DNA of 64,000 nucleotides from Anaerolinea thermophila UNI-1. Its GTDB lineage: Bacteria; Chloroflexota; Anaerolineae; Anaerolineales; Anaerolineaceae. The stretch covers positions 2,170,001-2,234,000 of the forward strand of contig NC_014960.1 of the NCBI RefSeq assembly GCF_000199675.1, in the 5' to 3' direction. The position numbers and the translations under genes are program-made. How positions within the stretch are numbered: position 1 is the first letter of the stretch; the number at the start of each line of letters is the position of its first letter. The notes under the pieces are model-generated. The model saw nothing but the letters and a program-made list of their open reading frames with translations, ran no database searches and had not been told where the DNA came from. Positions 1 to 8,567 of the stretch are shown here, piece after piece.

Positions 1-1
1 C

Positions 2-2059
2 TTCCGCCTGACACCCAATACCGGCGACAACTACGGCACACGCTTCCGTGGATATATCTGCCCGCCTTACTCGGGTGAATACACCTTCTACATTGCCAGC
101 GACGACGCCAGCCGTTTACTGCTCAGCCCGGATATGGACGCCTCGCGTGCCGTGCAGATTGCTTACCTGAACACTTACACGTCTCAGGATAACTGGACGG
201 TCAACGATACCCGCCGTTCAGCACGCATCTGGCTGCAAGCCGGCACCTTCTACTACATTGAAGCCCTGCACAAAGAAGGCACGGGAAGCGATCACCTTTC
301 GGTAGCCTGGTCCGGTCCGGGCATTGGTACAGAGCCAACACTAATCGACGGACAATATCTGGCACCGGCAGAACCTGAGGTGGTTACCCCGGTGCTGTGC
401 GAAGGCGAGAAAGGCGTATTGCGGGAAGACTGGACTGGCGTCAGCGGGACCAGTGTAAGCAACCTGACCTCCCTGCCCGACTACCCCGCCTATCCTAATG
501 ATTACGGGTATCTGTCAACTTTCAACTACTCTCGCAACGCAGATAACTACGGCTCACGGTTGCAGGCTTACCTGTGCGCGCCTTACACCGGAGAATATAC
601 CTTCTGGCTGGCAAGCGACGACAACGGCGTGCTGAACATGAGCCCGGACGAGAACCCTGCCAACAAAATCACCATTGCCAGCGTACCCGGATGGACAAAC
701 GCTGGCGAATACAACAAGTATGCCGAGCAACAGTCCATTACCCTTAACCTGACCGCCGGGCAAAAGTACTACATGGAAGCCATTTTCAAGGAAGGCGGTG
801 GCGGCGACCATGTCTCTGTTGCCTGGCAGGGTCCCTACATCCCGGTACAGGAATTGATTCCGCAAAAATACCTCCTGCCGCTTACTCCTCAGCCCACACG
901 TACGCCTACCGCCACGCCAACGCCGGTTTGCACCGTGCTGACCTTCAACAGCCCGGATCAACTGTACCTGCATGATGAGACTTCTACGTACTACATGAAT
1001 GCTTTCATGCAGAACAACAGCCCCATCTACCCGGTAACCATTGACCGTATTGCCGGTTCGTGGATAGAAAACTGGCACACCATTGCCAGCGAAACCCGCC
1101 CGACAAAGAAACTCACCCTGTATGAGTGGAAAGGCGCTTCCAGCACGACTACCATCTACACCATCCCCTCCGGCGGGCTGGCACTGGCAAGCGTACCCAC
1201 CAATTGGGATCACACCTTCACCACCCCCTACACCATCCCGGTGAGCACCAGCGGCAATCTGCGCTTGAGGGTAGACAGCAAGTGGAAGAAAGCCTCCTTC
1301 ACCAGTCCGCAATTGCCTACAGCCGAGTTTAACTACTATCACGGAGACGATTTCCGCTGGACGGTATATTACCGTGTGGGCAATCTCTCCTGCCAGGCAA
1401 CCCTGACAGGCGTAACCGGTCCAACTGTGACCGCTCAAACCGTGACTGGCACCGGCAGAAAATTCTCGGTACGGGCAAATGTGACGGTTGCCAGCGGGCG
1501 TTCGGTCAACCGCGTGTACTTCACGGTGTTTAACTCTGCCGGACAGATGGTGCACTACTATGACACCAATGCTTCCCCATACTGTTTGTTTGGCAGAAGC
1601 GGAAGCAACTGCGTCCTCAAGGACCCCTATGTGGATAAGTGGAACGCTGGCACACCCAGCAACACCAGCGACGATATTCTGATCACCAACGACACCTACA
1701 CCATCAGCATCATCGCCGAAGATAGCGGTGTGACCATCAACGGCACAAAGGTGGGGGTGTATTCCACGCGCATTACTTACACCCTGAATTTGCAAGGTGC
1801 CACTCCAACCGTCACCTTCACGCCTACCCGCACCAATACACCACGCCCCACCAACACGCCCACTAATACGGCTACCCGTACCAACACACCACCGCCATCC
1901 TTCACGCCCACCAAGACCACCGTACCACCACCGACCAATACGCCAACGCGAACCCCCAGTCCCACACCGGGTCCCTCCTACACACCTACGCGAACCAGAA
2001 CACCCACACCCTCGCCGACCAAATGTCTGACCCCGCCTGACCTGGGTGGTTGTGGATAG
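2..2059 (+). CDS. Secreted PA14-repeat protein, C-terminal part (5' end outside window)
   Basis: The reading frame is already open at base 2, so the start lies upstream of the window. Two PA14-type beta-barrel domains are visible: the end of one at bases 2-370 (SGEYTFYIASDD, then GSDHLSVAWSGPG) and a complete one at about 400-870 (TGEYTFWLASDDNG, then GGDHVSVAWQGPY). PA14 domains usually bind carbohydrate or sit in surface adhesins and glycosidases. A short Thr/Pro linker follows, then two beta-rich segments without recognised family. The last ~70 residues are almost pure TPTxTNTP-like Thr/Pro repeats, a typical extracellular stalk, ending in KCLTPPDLGGCG. No membrane anchor or sortase motif is seen at the C terminus. 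Function beyond extracellular binding is unknown. Confidence 0.85.
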   Translation, partial: FRLTPNTGDNYGTRFRGYICPPYSGEYTFYIASDDASRLLLSPDMDASRAVQIAYLNTYTSQDNWTVNDTRRSARIWLQAGTFYYIEALHKEGTGSDHLSVAWSGPGIGTEPTLIDGQYLAPAEPEVVTPVLCEGEKGVLREDWTGVSGTSVSNLTSLPDYPAYPNDYGYLSTFNYSRNADNYGSRLQAYLCAPYTGEYTFWLASDDNGVLNMSPDENPANKITIASVPGWTNAGEYNKYAEQQSITLNLTAGQKYYMEAIFKEGGGGDHVSVAWQGPYIPVQELIPQKYLLPLTPQPTRTPTATPTPVCTVLTFNSPDQLYLHDETSTYYMNAFMQNNSPIYPVTIDRIAGSWIENWHTIASETRPTKKLTLYEWKGASSTTTIYTIPSGGLALASVPTNWDHTFTTPYTIPVSTSGNLRLRVDSKWKKASFTSPQLPTAEFNYYHGDDFRWTVYYRVGNLSCQATLTGVTGPTVTAQTVTGTGRKFSVRANVTVASGRSVNRVYFTVFNSAGQMVHYYDTNASPYCLFGRSGSNCVLKDPYVDKWNAGTPSNTSDDILITNDTYTISIIAEDSGVTINGTKVGVYSTRITYTLNLQGATPTVTFTPTRTNTPRPTNTPTNTATRTNTPPPSFTPTKTTVPPPTNTPTRTPSPTPGPSYTPTRTRTPTPSPTKCLTPPDLGGCG

Positions 2060-2079
2060 TCTCCGAACCTGGATAGAGA

Positions 2080-2109
2080 ACAAGTGCGCCTCCTCAAAGG
2101 CGCACTTGT
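2080..2109 (+). terminator. Hairpin terminator after PA14 gene
   Basis: Perfect 11-bp inverted repeat ACAAGTGCGCC / GGCGCACTTGT with an 8-nt loop, 20 bases after the stop codon. The T-tract behind it is weak (TTGCTTAAG), so efficiency is uncertain. Confidence 0.6.
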
Positions 2110-2142
2110 TGCTTAAGAAACTCTTCTAACGGAAAGACTGGC

Positions 2143-2157
2143 TATAATAAAAGTACC
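2143..2157 (+). promoter_or_regulatory. Promoter of CPBP-like gene (TATAAT 9 nt before ATG)
   Basis: A perfect TATAAT at 2143-2148 lies only 9 bases before the ATG at 2158, and there is no Shine-Dalgarno sequence. Transcription would start about 2-4 bases before the start codon, giving a leaderless or nearly leaderless mRNA. Confidence 0.55.
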
Positions 2158-3039
2158 ATGAAGCCTTCTGCGCGAGTCTGGCTGATTCTGGGATTGATTT
2201 TGAGCGCCGTTACATTTACAGCGCTCAGTGTGACGCTTTACCTTCGCCCCGCAGATCTTTTCTCCCAACGGCTGGTATGGGCTTTAATTGGGTTGGGCTT
2301 TTCCCTTTTGCTCATGAGTGTGCTGGCAGTAGAACTGCTGAGACGAAAACCTGCTGAACTGCAAACCTTTCCACCCGTCTGGCGCATTTTCCTTCTGATT
2401 TACGTGCTGACCCCTGTTGTGCTTGTGTTTCCGGTGTGGATTGTAGCCATCGGGTTGGGGATCTCCCAAACCCTGCCGACGTTTTTCTCTCCCCAGCAAA
2501 TTCTTGCTCTCCCTGCACCATGGGTCTGGATTATTCAGGGTAGTCTTTTATTCCTCTTCATGCTTCCCCAAATCCTCCCTGTTCGCCAGTGGTTTTCCCC
2601 CATTTCTCAGCCACTTCTTACCCTTGGGGCTTCCTTTTTGCTGGGGTGGATGCTAGCACTCATGAGTCTGTTTGGTTATCACCTCAGCGCTCGCCTGCTG
2701 GGGGTCAATCCTGGTGTCATTCCTGCTCCAGAGACCATACAAAAATGGGTGGCGGGTTTCCTGGGGGTGCTTATCCTGCCCATTTCCGAACAATTGTTTT
2801 TTAGGAAGTATTTTTTTCAGGCATTAACTCTCAGGCTCTCTCCCATCCAAGCCGGTGGGGCATCCGCATTGCTCTTTGCCCTCGTACAGGGAAGGCCTCT
2901 TTTATTCCTCCCTGCTTTAATCTTTTCCCTCCTGCTTCAATGGCTAACCCGTTCCTCCAGTGACCCGCGCATGGCACTCCTTACCCATGCGTTTGCCAAT
3001 GTGTTCCTGATGATCCTTAACTGGAACCTGATCTTATGA
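2158..3039 (+). CDS. CPBP-family-like integral membrane protein with degenerate protease motifs
   Basis: 293 residues with about seven or eight membrane segments. The C-terminal third matches the CPBP (CAAX protease/bacteriocin-processing, Abi) fold. Motif 1, normally EExxxR, reads E211-Q-L-F-F-R216. Motif 2, normally FxxxH, reads F240-A-L-V-Q244. Motif 3 HxxxN is kept as H277-AFA-N281. Two of the residues expected to be catalytic are replaced (second Glu to Gln, His to Gln), so it may be a non-proteolytic member. Its stop overlaps the next ATG (ATGA at 3036-3039), so it is probably translationally coupled to the sensor kinase and may act with it at the membrane. Confidence 0.75.
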   Translation: MKPSARVWLILGLILSAVTFTALSVTLYLRPADLFSQRLVWALIGLGFSLLLMSVLAVELLRRKPAELQTFPPVWRIFLLIYVLTPVVLVFPVWIVAIGLGISQTLPTFFSPQQILALPAPWVWIIQGSLLFLFMLPQILPVRQWFSPISQPLLTLGASFLLGWMLALMSLFGYHLSARLLGVNPGVIPAPETIQKWVAGFLGVLILPISEQLFFRKYFFQALTLRLSPIQAGGASALLFALVQGRPLLFLPALIFSLLLQWLTRSSSDPRMALLTHAFANVFLMILNWNLIL

Positions 3040-5219
3040 ACAGCACATCAAAGGGAATCCGCTGGTTTATTCTGTTCTATTTATTCCTCTACGCATTGTG
3101 GATTTTCTTTCCTGCCGGGCATCCTTCTGAAAGAGCGCTGGGTGGAGGGCTGGCATTATGGTTCAGCGGAACCGTCGCAACGGTCACGGCGTTATATACC
3201 CGTCACCATCTTCCTTCGGGGTCAAACCGCCGACTGTGGACATGGATCAGTGTAGGGCTGGGTTTATGGTGGACGGGTGATTTTTTCCTGATCATTTCCT
3301 CGACGCGCTCACCACTGTTTTCCTCCCTGCGTGAAATTGTTTTTACCGTGGGTGCGGGGCTGATCCTGGCAGGCATCCTGCAATCGCCACGCAAAACGCT
3401 CCCTTCAGTCAGCAAACTGCGCTTGTGGATGGATGTTACGATTAATGCCAGTGCCGTGGTCATTCTCTCCTGGCTCATCCTCCTGAAACCGGTGATGCAG
3501 GTACTCACTGTCACTGGTACGGGAAGTTTTGCCATTCTTTATCCCAGCATGGATCTCGTCCTGTTACTGGTTTTAATCCTCATCTTTCAAACCAGCGAAG
3601 TTGAGTCTATTTCCCAATCTCTGGGGTGGATTGGAGCAGGGCTACTGGCATACACAATGAGCGATCTGGCTTACGTATATCTGGCTAATTCAAACGCCTA
3701 TATACCGGGGAGCCCGGTCGATCTGGGATGGACTTTGGGGGATGGTTTCTTTATCTTATCCTCATGGGTGCAGATGCAAACGAAACCGGATGAGATTCCG
3801 CGTTTTCCCCGTGTGCTTCGCTTCCTTATTCAACGGATCAGGAACTACCTTCCGCTGGTTAATGTGATTGTGCTGGGATGGTACACCTTACTTCTCTGGC
3901 AATTCAGTGGGAAATCCGAACCTCTGGGCTTGTGGGGAACTGTATTCCTGGGACTGGTGCTTATTGCTCGCCAGGGAATTATGACTGGAGAAGTGGAGTA
4001 TCAGCAGTACGCTAATCTGGTCAATCACATTGCCGAGCCTACTTTTATCTGCAACGCCACAGGGCATCTGCGTTTAGCAAACCCGGCTTTTTTAGAATTG
4101 ATTGGGGTAGATTCACCTGAAAAAATCACCGGGCTTCCCCTGCAACAAATCTTTCGCCCCTCTGCGGGGGTCACCTTATGGATTAAGGAAGGCTTATCAT
4201 CTGGATGGACGGGAGAAGTGGAAGTCCAACGGTTGAGCAATGGTTTATCCCTTCCAGTCATGTTAGCCCTTCGGCCATTGGTTCCAGGGAAAACCATTGC
4301 CGGAACCGCTCACGATTTAAGCCAGATAAAACAACAACAAATTGCCCTGCAAAAAGCCTACGAAGAAATTGCCCATGCTCACGCGGAACTTTCCCGAATG
4401 AATGCGGAACTGGAACAGCGTGTAGCAGAAAAAACCGCCAGCCTGAGCGAAGCCTATCAACAACTGGAACGCCAGAATATCGCCTTGAAAAACCTTGACC
4501 GGTTGAAGTCCGACTTCGTCTCTCTGGTTTCCCATGAATTACGTGCGCCTTTGACCAATATCAGTGGAGGCATCGAGTTGCTTTTACTGCGCTCAAAACG
4601 CCTGCCGCGTGACGCCACGCAAACCCTGCAACTGGTGCAATCTGAAATTCTGAGGTTGACCCGTTTTGTGGAATCCATCCTCGATTTAAGTGCCCTGGAT
4701 GCGGGGAAAATGCCTTTATTCCTTGCACCAATCTCTGTGCATTCCGTCATTGAGGTTGTTAAGAGGCAGTTCTCCCACACCCCCAATGCCGGCCGAATTC
4801 GCTGGGAGATTCCCGACAAATTCCCTGATTTGCTGGCAGATGAGCAAGCCCTGACCAGTGTATTGTTCCACCTTCTGGACAACGCCATGAAATACGCTCC
4901 AGAAGGGGAAATTGTGGTGAAGGCATGGAGCAAGGAAGATAAAGGCTTTCTGGAAATCCGTGACCATGGGCAGGGAATCCCGGAGGAAGATTTACCGCTT
5001 TTGTTCACTCAATTCTTTCGCTCCAGAATGAGCGATTCCCAAACGATTTACGGTCATGGACTTGGTTTGTACATGGTTCAGCGCCTCCTGGAGGCAATGA
5101 ATGGTACAATTATGGTCAGAAATCTACCTGAGGGGGGAGCCTGTTTTACCTGCTCTCTGCCGATTGTGCAGATGGAAGCGGGGGAGGACCATGAAGCCGA
5201 AAGTCTTGATCGTGGATGA
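3036..5219 (+). CDS. Membrane-bound PAS-domain sensor histidine kinase
   Basis: 727 residues. The first ~310 form eight or nine hydrophobic segments, an integral membrane sensor module I do not recognise by name. A PAS domain covers about 325-430 (HIAEPTFICN), a coiled coil 430-490, and HisKA follows with phospho-acceptor H500 in FVSLVSHELRAPLTN. The HATPase_c domain has the N box LLDNAMKY (613-620), a G1 box DHGQGIPEED and the G2 box HGLGLYM (674-680). All kinase boxes look intact. It overlaps the upstream gene by 4 bp and the downstream response regulator by 29 bp, so the pair is a two-component system. The signal is unknown. Confidence 0.92.
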   Translation: MNSTSKGIRWFILFYLFLYALWIFFPAGHPSERALGGGLALWFSGTVATVTALYTRHHLPSGSNRRLWTWISVGLGLWWTGDFFLIISSTRSPLFSSLREIVFTVGAGLILAGILQSPRKTLPSVSKLRLWMDVTINASAVVILSWLILLKPVMQVLTVTGTGSFAILYPSMDLVLLLVLILIFQTSEVESISQSLGWIGAGLLAYTMSDLAYVYLANSNAYIPGSPVDLGWTLGDGFFILSSWVQMQTKPDEIPRFPRVLRFLIQRIRNYLPLVNVIVLGWYTLLLWQFSGKSEPLGLWGTVFLGLVLIARQGIMTGEVEYQQYANLVNHIAEPTFICNATGHLRLANPAFLELIGVDSPEKITGLPLQQIFRPSAGVTLWIKEGLSSGWTGEVEVQRLSNGLSLPVMLALRPLVPGKTIAGTAHDLSQIKQQQIALQKAYEEIAHAHAELSRMNAELEQRVAEKTASLSEAYQQLERQNIALKNLDRLKSDFVSLVSHELRAPLTNISGGIELLLLRSKRLPRDATQTLQLVQSEILRLTRFVESILDLSALDAGKMPLFLAPISVHSVIEVVKRQFSHTPNAGRIRWEIPDKFPDLLADEQALTSVLFHLLDNAMKYAPEGEIVVKAWSKEDKGFLEIRDHGQGIPEEDLPLLFTQFFRSRMSDSQTIYGHGLGLYMVQRLLEAMNGTIMVRNLPEGGACFTCSLPIVQMEAGEDHEAESLDRG

Positions 5220-5910
5220 TGACCCGACACTGCTTCGCTTCTTGCAGGACTTCCTGCGTGCTGAGGCATTTGAAGTCCTTGCAGCAAATAACGGACATGA
5301 AGCATTGAAATTAGCCTATCAGGAACATCCCGACCTTGTCGTATTGGATGTAATGATGCCTGGAATGGATGGATGGGAAGTTTGCTCGCGTTTGCATGAA
5401 CTTTCTGACATCCCCATCATCTTACTAACGGCAAAGACCTCTGAACAGGATAAATTACGCGGCTTTCAACTTGGGGTAGATGATTATCTGACAAAACCTT
5501 TCAGTTTTGCTGAACTGGCAGCACGCATCCGAGCCATTCTTGCCCGTGCTCAACGTTCCCTGCCTGCCCAGCGGAAAAATCAGATTACCTTTGGGGAATT
5601 TATTATGGATTTAGACAAACGCGAATTATGGCGCGGCAGAGAACAAATGATTCCGCTAACCCCTACCGAGTTTCGCCTCCTGGAATACCTGGCACGAAAC
5701 AAAGGACGAGCCGTTTCCGAACAGGAACTGAGCGAACAGGTATGGGGAGTTTATCTCTCTTCCGACCGTTCCGCAGTTCGCCGATATATCTGGCTGTTAC
5801 GGCAAAAAATTGAAAGTGATCCCACACATCCGCGCTGGATTCGAACGGTGCGCGGTTACGGTTACCGTCTGGGAACCGGCACCGATATTCTTCCTTCTCC
5901 TGAATCCTAA
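5191..5910 (+). CDS. OmpR/PhoB-type response regulator
   Basis: 239 residues. The receiver domain has the acidic pocket D10/D11, phospho-acceptor D53 (VVLDVMMPGMDG), T80 and K102 (YLTKPF). The C-terminal half is a winged-helix DNA-binding domain (LTPTEFRLLEYL, then RYIWLLRQKIE and IRTVRGYGYRL). The ATG at 5191 is chosen because it starts at the receiver domain and has GGGGAGG just upstream; the frame stays open 90 bases further upstream but that extension is not domain-like. It overlaps the sensor kinase gene by 29 bp and is its obvious partner. Target genes cannot be told from the sequence. Confidence 0.95.
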   Translation: MKPKVLIVDDDPTLLRFLQDFLRAEAFEVLAANNGHEALKLAYQEHPDLVVLDVMMPGMDGWEVCSRLHELSDIPIILLTAKTSEQDKLRGFQLGVDDYLTKPFSFAELAARIRAILARAQRSLPAQRKNQITFGEFIMDLDKRELWRGREQMIPLTPTEFRLLEYLARNKGRAVSEQELSEQVWGVYLSSDRSAVRRYIWLLRQKIESDPTHPRWIRTVRGYGYRLGTGTDILPSPES

Positions 5911-5935
5911 GTTTCACATCCTGGTAGAGAGCATC

Positions 5936-6967
5936 ATGAACCTTGAATTTGATTGTCATTCCAGTTTCTCTCCCCAACTTATTCGTGAGTGGTCTGAACT
6001 ACTTCCCAAAAGCACCTGCCATGTTCCATTTTTAGACCCGGATTACCTTGCCATCTGGTGGGAAACCCGTGGCGGAGGTGAATGGCAGGAGGAGTGTCAA
6101 CTGGTACTGATTACCGCACGGTATCAAGGACAACTGGTAGGTATTGCCCCCCTCTTCTATACCCCTGACTTTCGGGGATGTCCTCGATTAATGTTGCTGG
6201 GGAGTGTAGAAGTCTCGGATTATCTGGATTTCGTTGTCTTACCTGAGTACCTTGCGGACTTTTGTGAGCAACTGCTCCCCTTTGTGCGTCAACTCTCCCT
6301 ACCCCAATGGGAAATGCTCGATTTATACAATCTCTTTGAAACATCTCCGACTCTTCAAGCCCTGACCCAAACAGCACAAAGGATGGGAGGAAGCACCCAA
6401 ACGGAGAGGGCTTATCGCTGTCCACAAATCTTACTCCCCGGAGACTGGGAGCAATATCTTGCTACCCTGGACAAGAAACAACGCCATGAAGTTCGCAGGA
6501 AAATTCGACGTCTGGAAGCCTCGGGTTTCAATACACGCTGGTATCGGGTAGAGGATGGAAAACATCTGGAAGAAGAAATAAATGCTTTTATACAACTAAT
6601 GGAGTTTGACGAAGCCAAAAAGCGATTTCTAACTCCTCCGATGCGTCAGTTCATGAAACAGGTTATTCGCTGGGCACATCAGAAAGGGATTTTACATCTG
6701 GCTTTTTTGGAAATTGATGGCATCAAAGCAGCAGCATACCTGGCATTTGATATGCTGAACCGTCTGTGGATTTACAATTCCGGCATCAACCCGGGGTTTT
6801 GGGATTTCTCACCGGGATGGGTGCTGGTCGCCTACCAACTTCAGTGGGCAAATGAACATCACCGCGAGGCATTTGATTTCATGAGAGGGGATGAAGAGTA
6901 CAAGTATCGGTTTGGCGCTGTGGACCGCTTTCTGGACCGACTCATTATCACGTTACCCAATAATTAA
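5936..6967 (+). CDS. GNAT-like protein of the BioF2/FemAB-related acyltransferase group
   Basis: 343 residues, cytosolic. The N-terminal part resembles the first half of FemAB/CelD-like proteins (WWETRGGG, then GQLVGIAPLFYTP), and the C-terminal half resembles the Acetyltransf_6 domain, with KKQRHEVRRKIRRLE, LAFLEIDGIKAAAYLAF and a final FDFMRGDEEYKYRFG. Members transfer acyl or aminoacyl groups and are often linked to polysaccharide or cell-wall metabolism. The ATG at 5936 is 25 bases after the regulator's stop; a longer frame starts inside that gene but adds no domain. The Shine-Dalgarno is weak (TAGAGAGC). It is co-oriented with the two-component genes and ends at a strong terminator. The substrate is unknown. 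Confidence 0.8.
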   Translation: MNLEFDCHSSFSPQLIREWSELLPKSTCHVPFLDPDYLAIWWETRGGGEWQEECQLVLITARYQGQLVGIAPLFYTPDFRGCPRLMLLGSVEVSDYLDFVVLPEYLADFCEQLLPFVRQLSLPQWEMLDLYNLFETSPTLQALTQTAQRMGGSTQTERAYRCPQILLPGDWEQYLATLDKKQRHEVRRKIRRLEASGFNTRWYRVEDGKHLEEEINAFIQLMEFDEAKKRFLTPPMRQFMKQVIRWAHQKGILHLAFLEIDGIKAAAYLAFDMLNRLWIYNSGINPGFWDFSPGWVLVAYQLQWANEHHREAFDFMRGDEEYKYRFGAVDRFLDRLIITLPNN

Positions 6968-6974
6968 GCATCAT

Positions 6975-7001
6975 CCCCCGTCAGGAAGTTCCTGGCGGGG
7001 G
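6975..7001 (+). terminator. Terminator between convergent genes
   Basis: Stem CCCCCGTCAGG / CCTGGCGGGGG (11 bp, one G-T wobble) with loop AAGTT, followed by ATTTGCTCTT on the plus strand. It lies 8 bases after the acyltransferase stop and just before the end of ccmD on the other strand. Confidence 0.8.
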
Positions 7002-7009
7002 ATTTGCTC

Positions 7010-7171
7010 TTACTCTTGAGAGTTTTCCTTGTCTAATTCCTGAAGCAGGGCTTCATCCTGCTTCAGATTCCGGGTTCTGACCGCAAGACTGACCAGATAA
7101 ATCAGCATGATGCCAAAAATGACACCATACCCTAAAAGCATATATGAAAGGGTATTGGCTGGACCTTCCAT
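7010..7171 (-). CDS. ccmD: CcmD-like small membrane protein of the haem exporter
   Basis: 53 residues: a short N terminus, one membrane helix (residues 8-31, LSYMLLGYGVIFGIMLIYLVS) and a charged tail (VRTRNLKQDEALLQEL). This size, topology and position, last in ccmA-ccmB-ccmC-ccmD, fit CcmD, which helps release haem-loaded CcmE from CcmC and the ABC transporter. ATG at 7171 is preceded on the minus strand by AGAGATGGAGGTTTTC, with GGAGG at a good distance. It is 18 bases downstream of the ccmC stop. Sequence similarity in such a short protein is low, so the call rests mainly on context. Confidence 0.8.
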   Translation of the reverse strand: MEGPANTLSYMLLGYGVIFGIMLIYLVSLAVRTRNLKQDEALLQELDKENSQE

Positions 7172-7189
7172 GAAAACCTCCATCTCTTC

Positions 7190-7888
7190 CTAACGCATCC
7201 ATTTCAAACGTAATTGCTCAACCCGCTGGGCTAACTCTCCCAGACGAATACGGTGCCACAACAGACTGATGAATAAAATCGAAAAGGCTATCAGGCTAAC
7301 CATAAAAGTTTGCGCCATTGGCGGTGTCATGGAGAAGGACCCCGTCACCGTGGGATCTGCCCCCCCAATAACTACCGGATGAATGGTACGATAAATTCGG
7401 ATGGAGAAAAATGTCAATGGAACGCTGATGAAGCCCACAATGGCATACACCGCACCAAACCGTGCACGTTTTTCAGGGTCATCAATACCCTGGCGGAGCA
7501 AAAGGTAAGCGGCATAGACGAGTTCCATAATTGTGGCAGTGGTCAAACGCGGATCCCATGTCCACCAGGTGTTCCAAATGGGTCGTGCCCAGATAGAGCC
7601 TGTAATGATATTAATCAGCATGAAAACCAGACCAATCTCAATCGCGCCTACCCCCACAAGGTCCCAATGAGATTTGCGGGTAATCAGGTATGCTATCCCG
7701 GCTATAACCGCCACCAGGAACCCCAACATTCCCACCCATCCCGTGGCAACGTGGAAATAAAAGACCTTTTGAACAGGTCCCATCACTCGTTCAATAGGAG
7801 CATAGAGGAAGACCATACCCGTTGCTATCAGCATGGCTAAGAGAGCCAGAACATCTGTAAAGACCAACAAACGAGGTTGTGTTTTCAT
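7190..7888 (-). CDS. ccmC: Haem exporter protein CcmC
   Basis: 232 residues with six membrane helices. It carries the tryptophan-rich WWD signature WNTWWTWDPRLTT, plus the flanking His residues FYFHVATGW and TIHPVV expected for haem ligation. CcmC loads haem onto the periplasmic chaperone CcmE. The ATG at 7888 is chosen over an in-frame start 60 bases upstream because GGAGGAATAAC lies directly before it; the ccmB stop is at 7890, so the two genes are almost contiguous. It is part of the ccmABCD block. Confidence 0.93.
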   Translation of the reverse strand: MKTQPRLLVFTDVLALLAMLIATGMVFLYAPIERVMGPVQKVFYFHVATGWVGMLGFLVAVIAGIAYLITRKSHWDLVGVGAIEIGLVFMLINIITGSIWARPIWNTWWTWDPRLTTATIMELVYAAYLLLRQGIDDPEKRARFGAVYAIVGFISVPLTFFSIRIYRTIHPVVIGGADPTVTGSFSMTPPMAQTFMVSLIAFSILFISLLWHRIRLGELAQRVEQLRLKWMR

Positions 7889-7889
7889 G

Positions 7890-8567
7890 TTATTCCTCCA
7901 CAATGGAATCGAATACCATAAAGGCAATTGCGGTGAAAACCACGTCATACGTAACCAGCAAATTCAACCAGGGTTGAATTTCTTCAAAAGGTAAGGCTTG
8001 CAAAAAGCCTGCCGAGGCTTTAACAGCAGCAACCAGCACCGGGATAACCACCGGGAAAAGTAAAATAGGCAAGAGCATATCGCGAGTGCGCGTTTGCACC
8101 GCCATGGTAGCCAGCAAGGTCCCTATCGCAGTATATCCTTCCGCCCCAAGGAGAATGACGAGAAGCAAACCCGGCCGGGCAACCAAATTAACATTGTAGA
8201 AAATGCTATACACTGGCAAGACAATCGCAGCAACCACAAGCATAAAGATCATGTTTGCCGCAGTTTTTCCAAAGTAAATCGCTGCACGATCCACTGGAGC
8301 CAGCAGTAACCCATCCAGACATCCGCGATCTTTTTCGATAGCCAGGGAGCGATTCAACCCTAAAGTACCGGCAAAAATGAAAGTGACCCAAAGCACACCT
8401 GAGGTAATACTGGCACGGGTTGCAGGTTCAAGATCGAGGGCAAAGTTAAAAATAAAAATGACCAAAAGCGCAAAAACCAGCATGGCAGAAAGCAATTCCC
8501 GACTGCGCATTTCAGCAGCAAGGTCTTTCCAGAGCACTGCCAGCATAGCCCGAAGGAAACCTTTCAT
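7890..8567 (-). CDS. ccmB: Haem exporter ABC permease CcmB
   Basis: 225 residues, six membrane helices. It has the CcmB features ELRSRE-like N terminus (LAAEMRSRELLSAMLVF), the TFIFAGTLGLNRSLAIEKDRG loop region and the LLLAPVDRAAIYFGK segment. With CcmA it forms the ATP-driven complex that releases holo-CcmE for haem delivery. ATG at 8567 has GGGGGGTAGA before it and overlaps the ccmA stop by 4 bp (ATGA), so the two are coupled. Confidence 0.93.
   Translation of the reverse strand: MKGFLRAMLAVLWKDLAAEMRSRELLSAMLVFALLVIFIFNFALDLEPATRASITSGVLWVTFIFAGTLGLNRSLAIEKDRGCLDGLLLAPVDRAAIYFGKTAANMIFMLVVAAIVLPVYSIFYNVNLVARPGLLLVILLGAEGYTAIGTLLATMAVQTRTRDMLLPILLFPVVIPVLVAAVKASAGFLQALPFEEIQPWLNLLVTYDVVFTAIAFMVFDSIVEE

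Noticed and set aside
1800..2030. Short direct repeats that could look like a CRISPR or minisatellite
   Set aside because: They are in frame Thr/Pro codons without fixed repeat length or spacers; protein-level low complexity explains them.
554..2083. 509-residue open frame on the minus strand across the PA14 gene
   Set aside because: It is antisense to a gene with clear PA14 domains and TPT repeats; its Gly/Val/Arg-rich composition is what reversed Thr/Pro codons give. No start signal.
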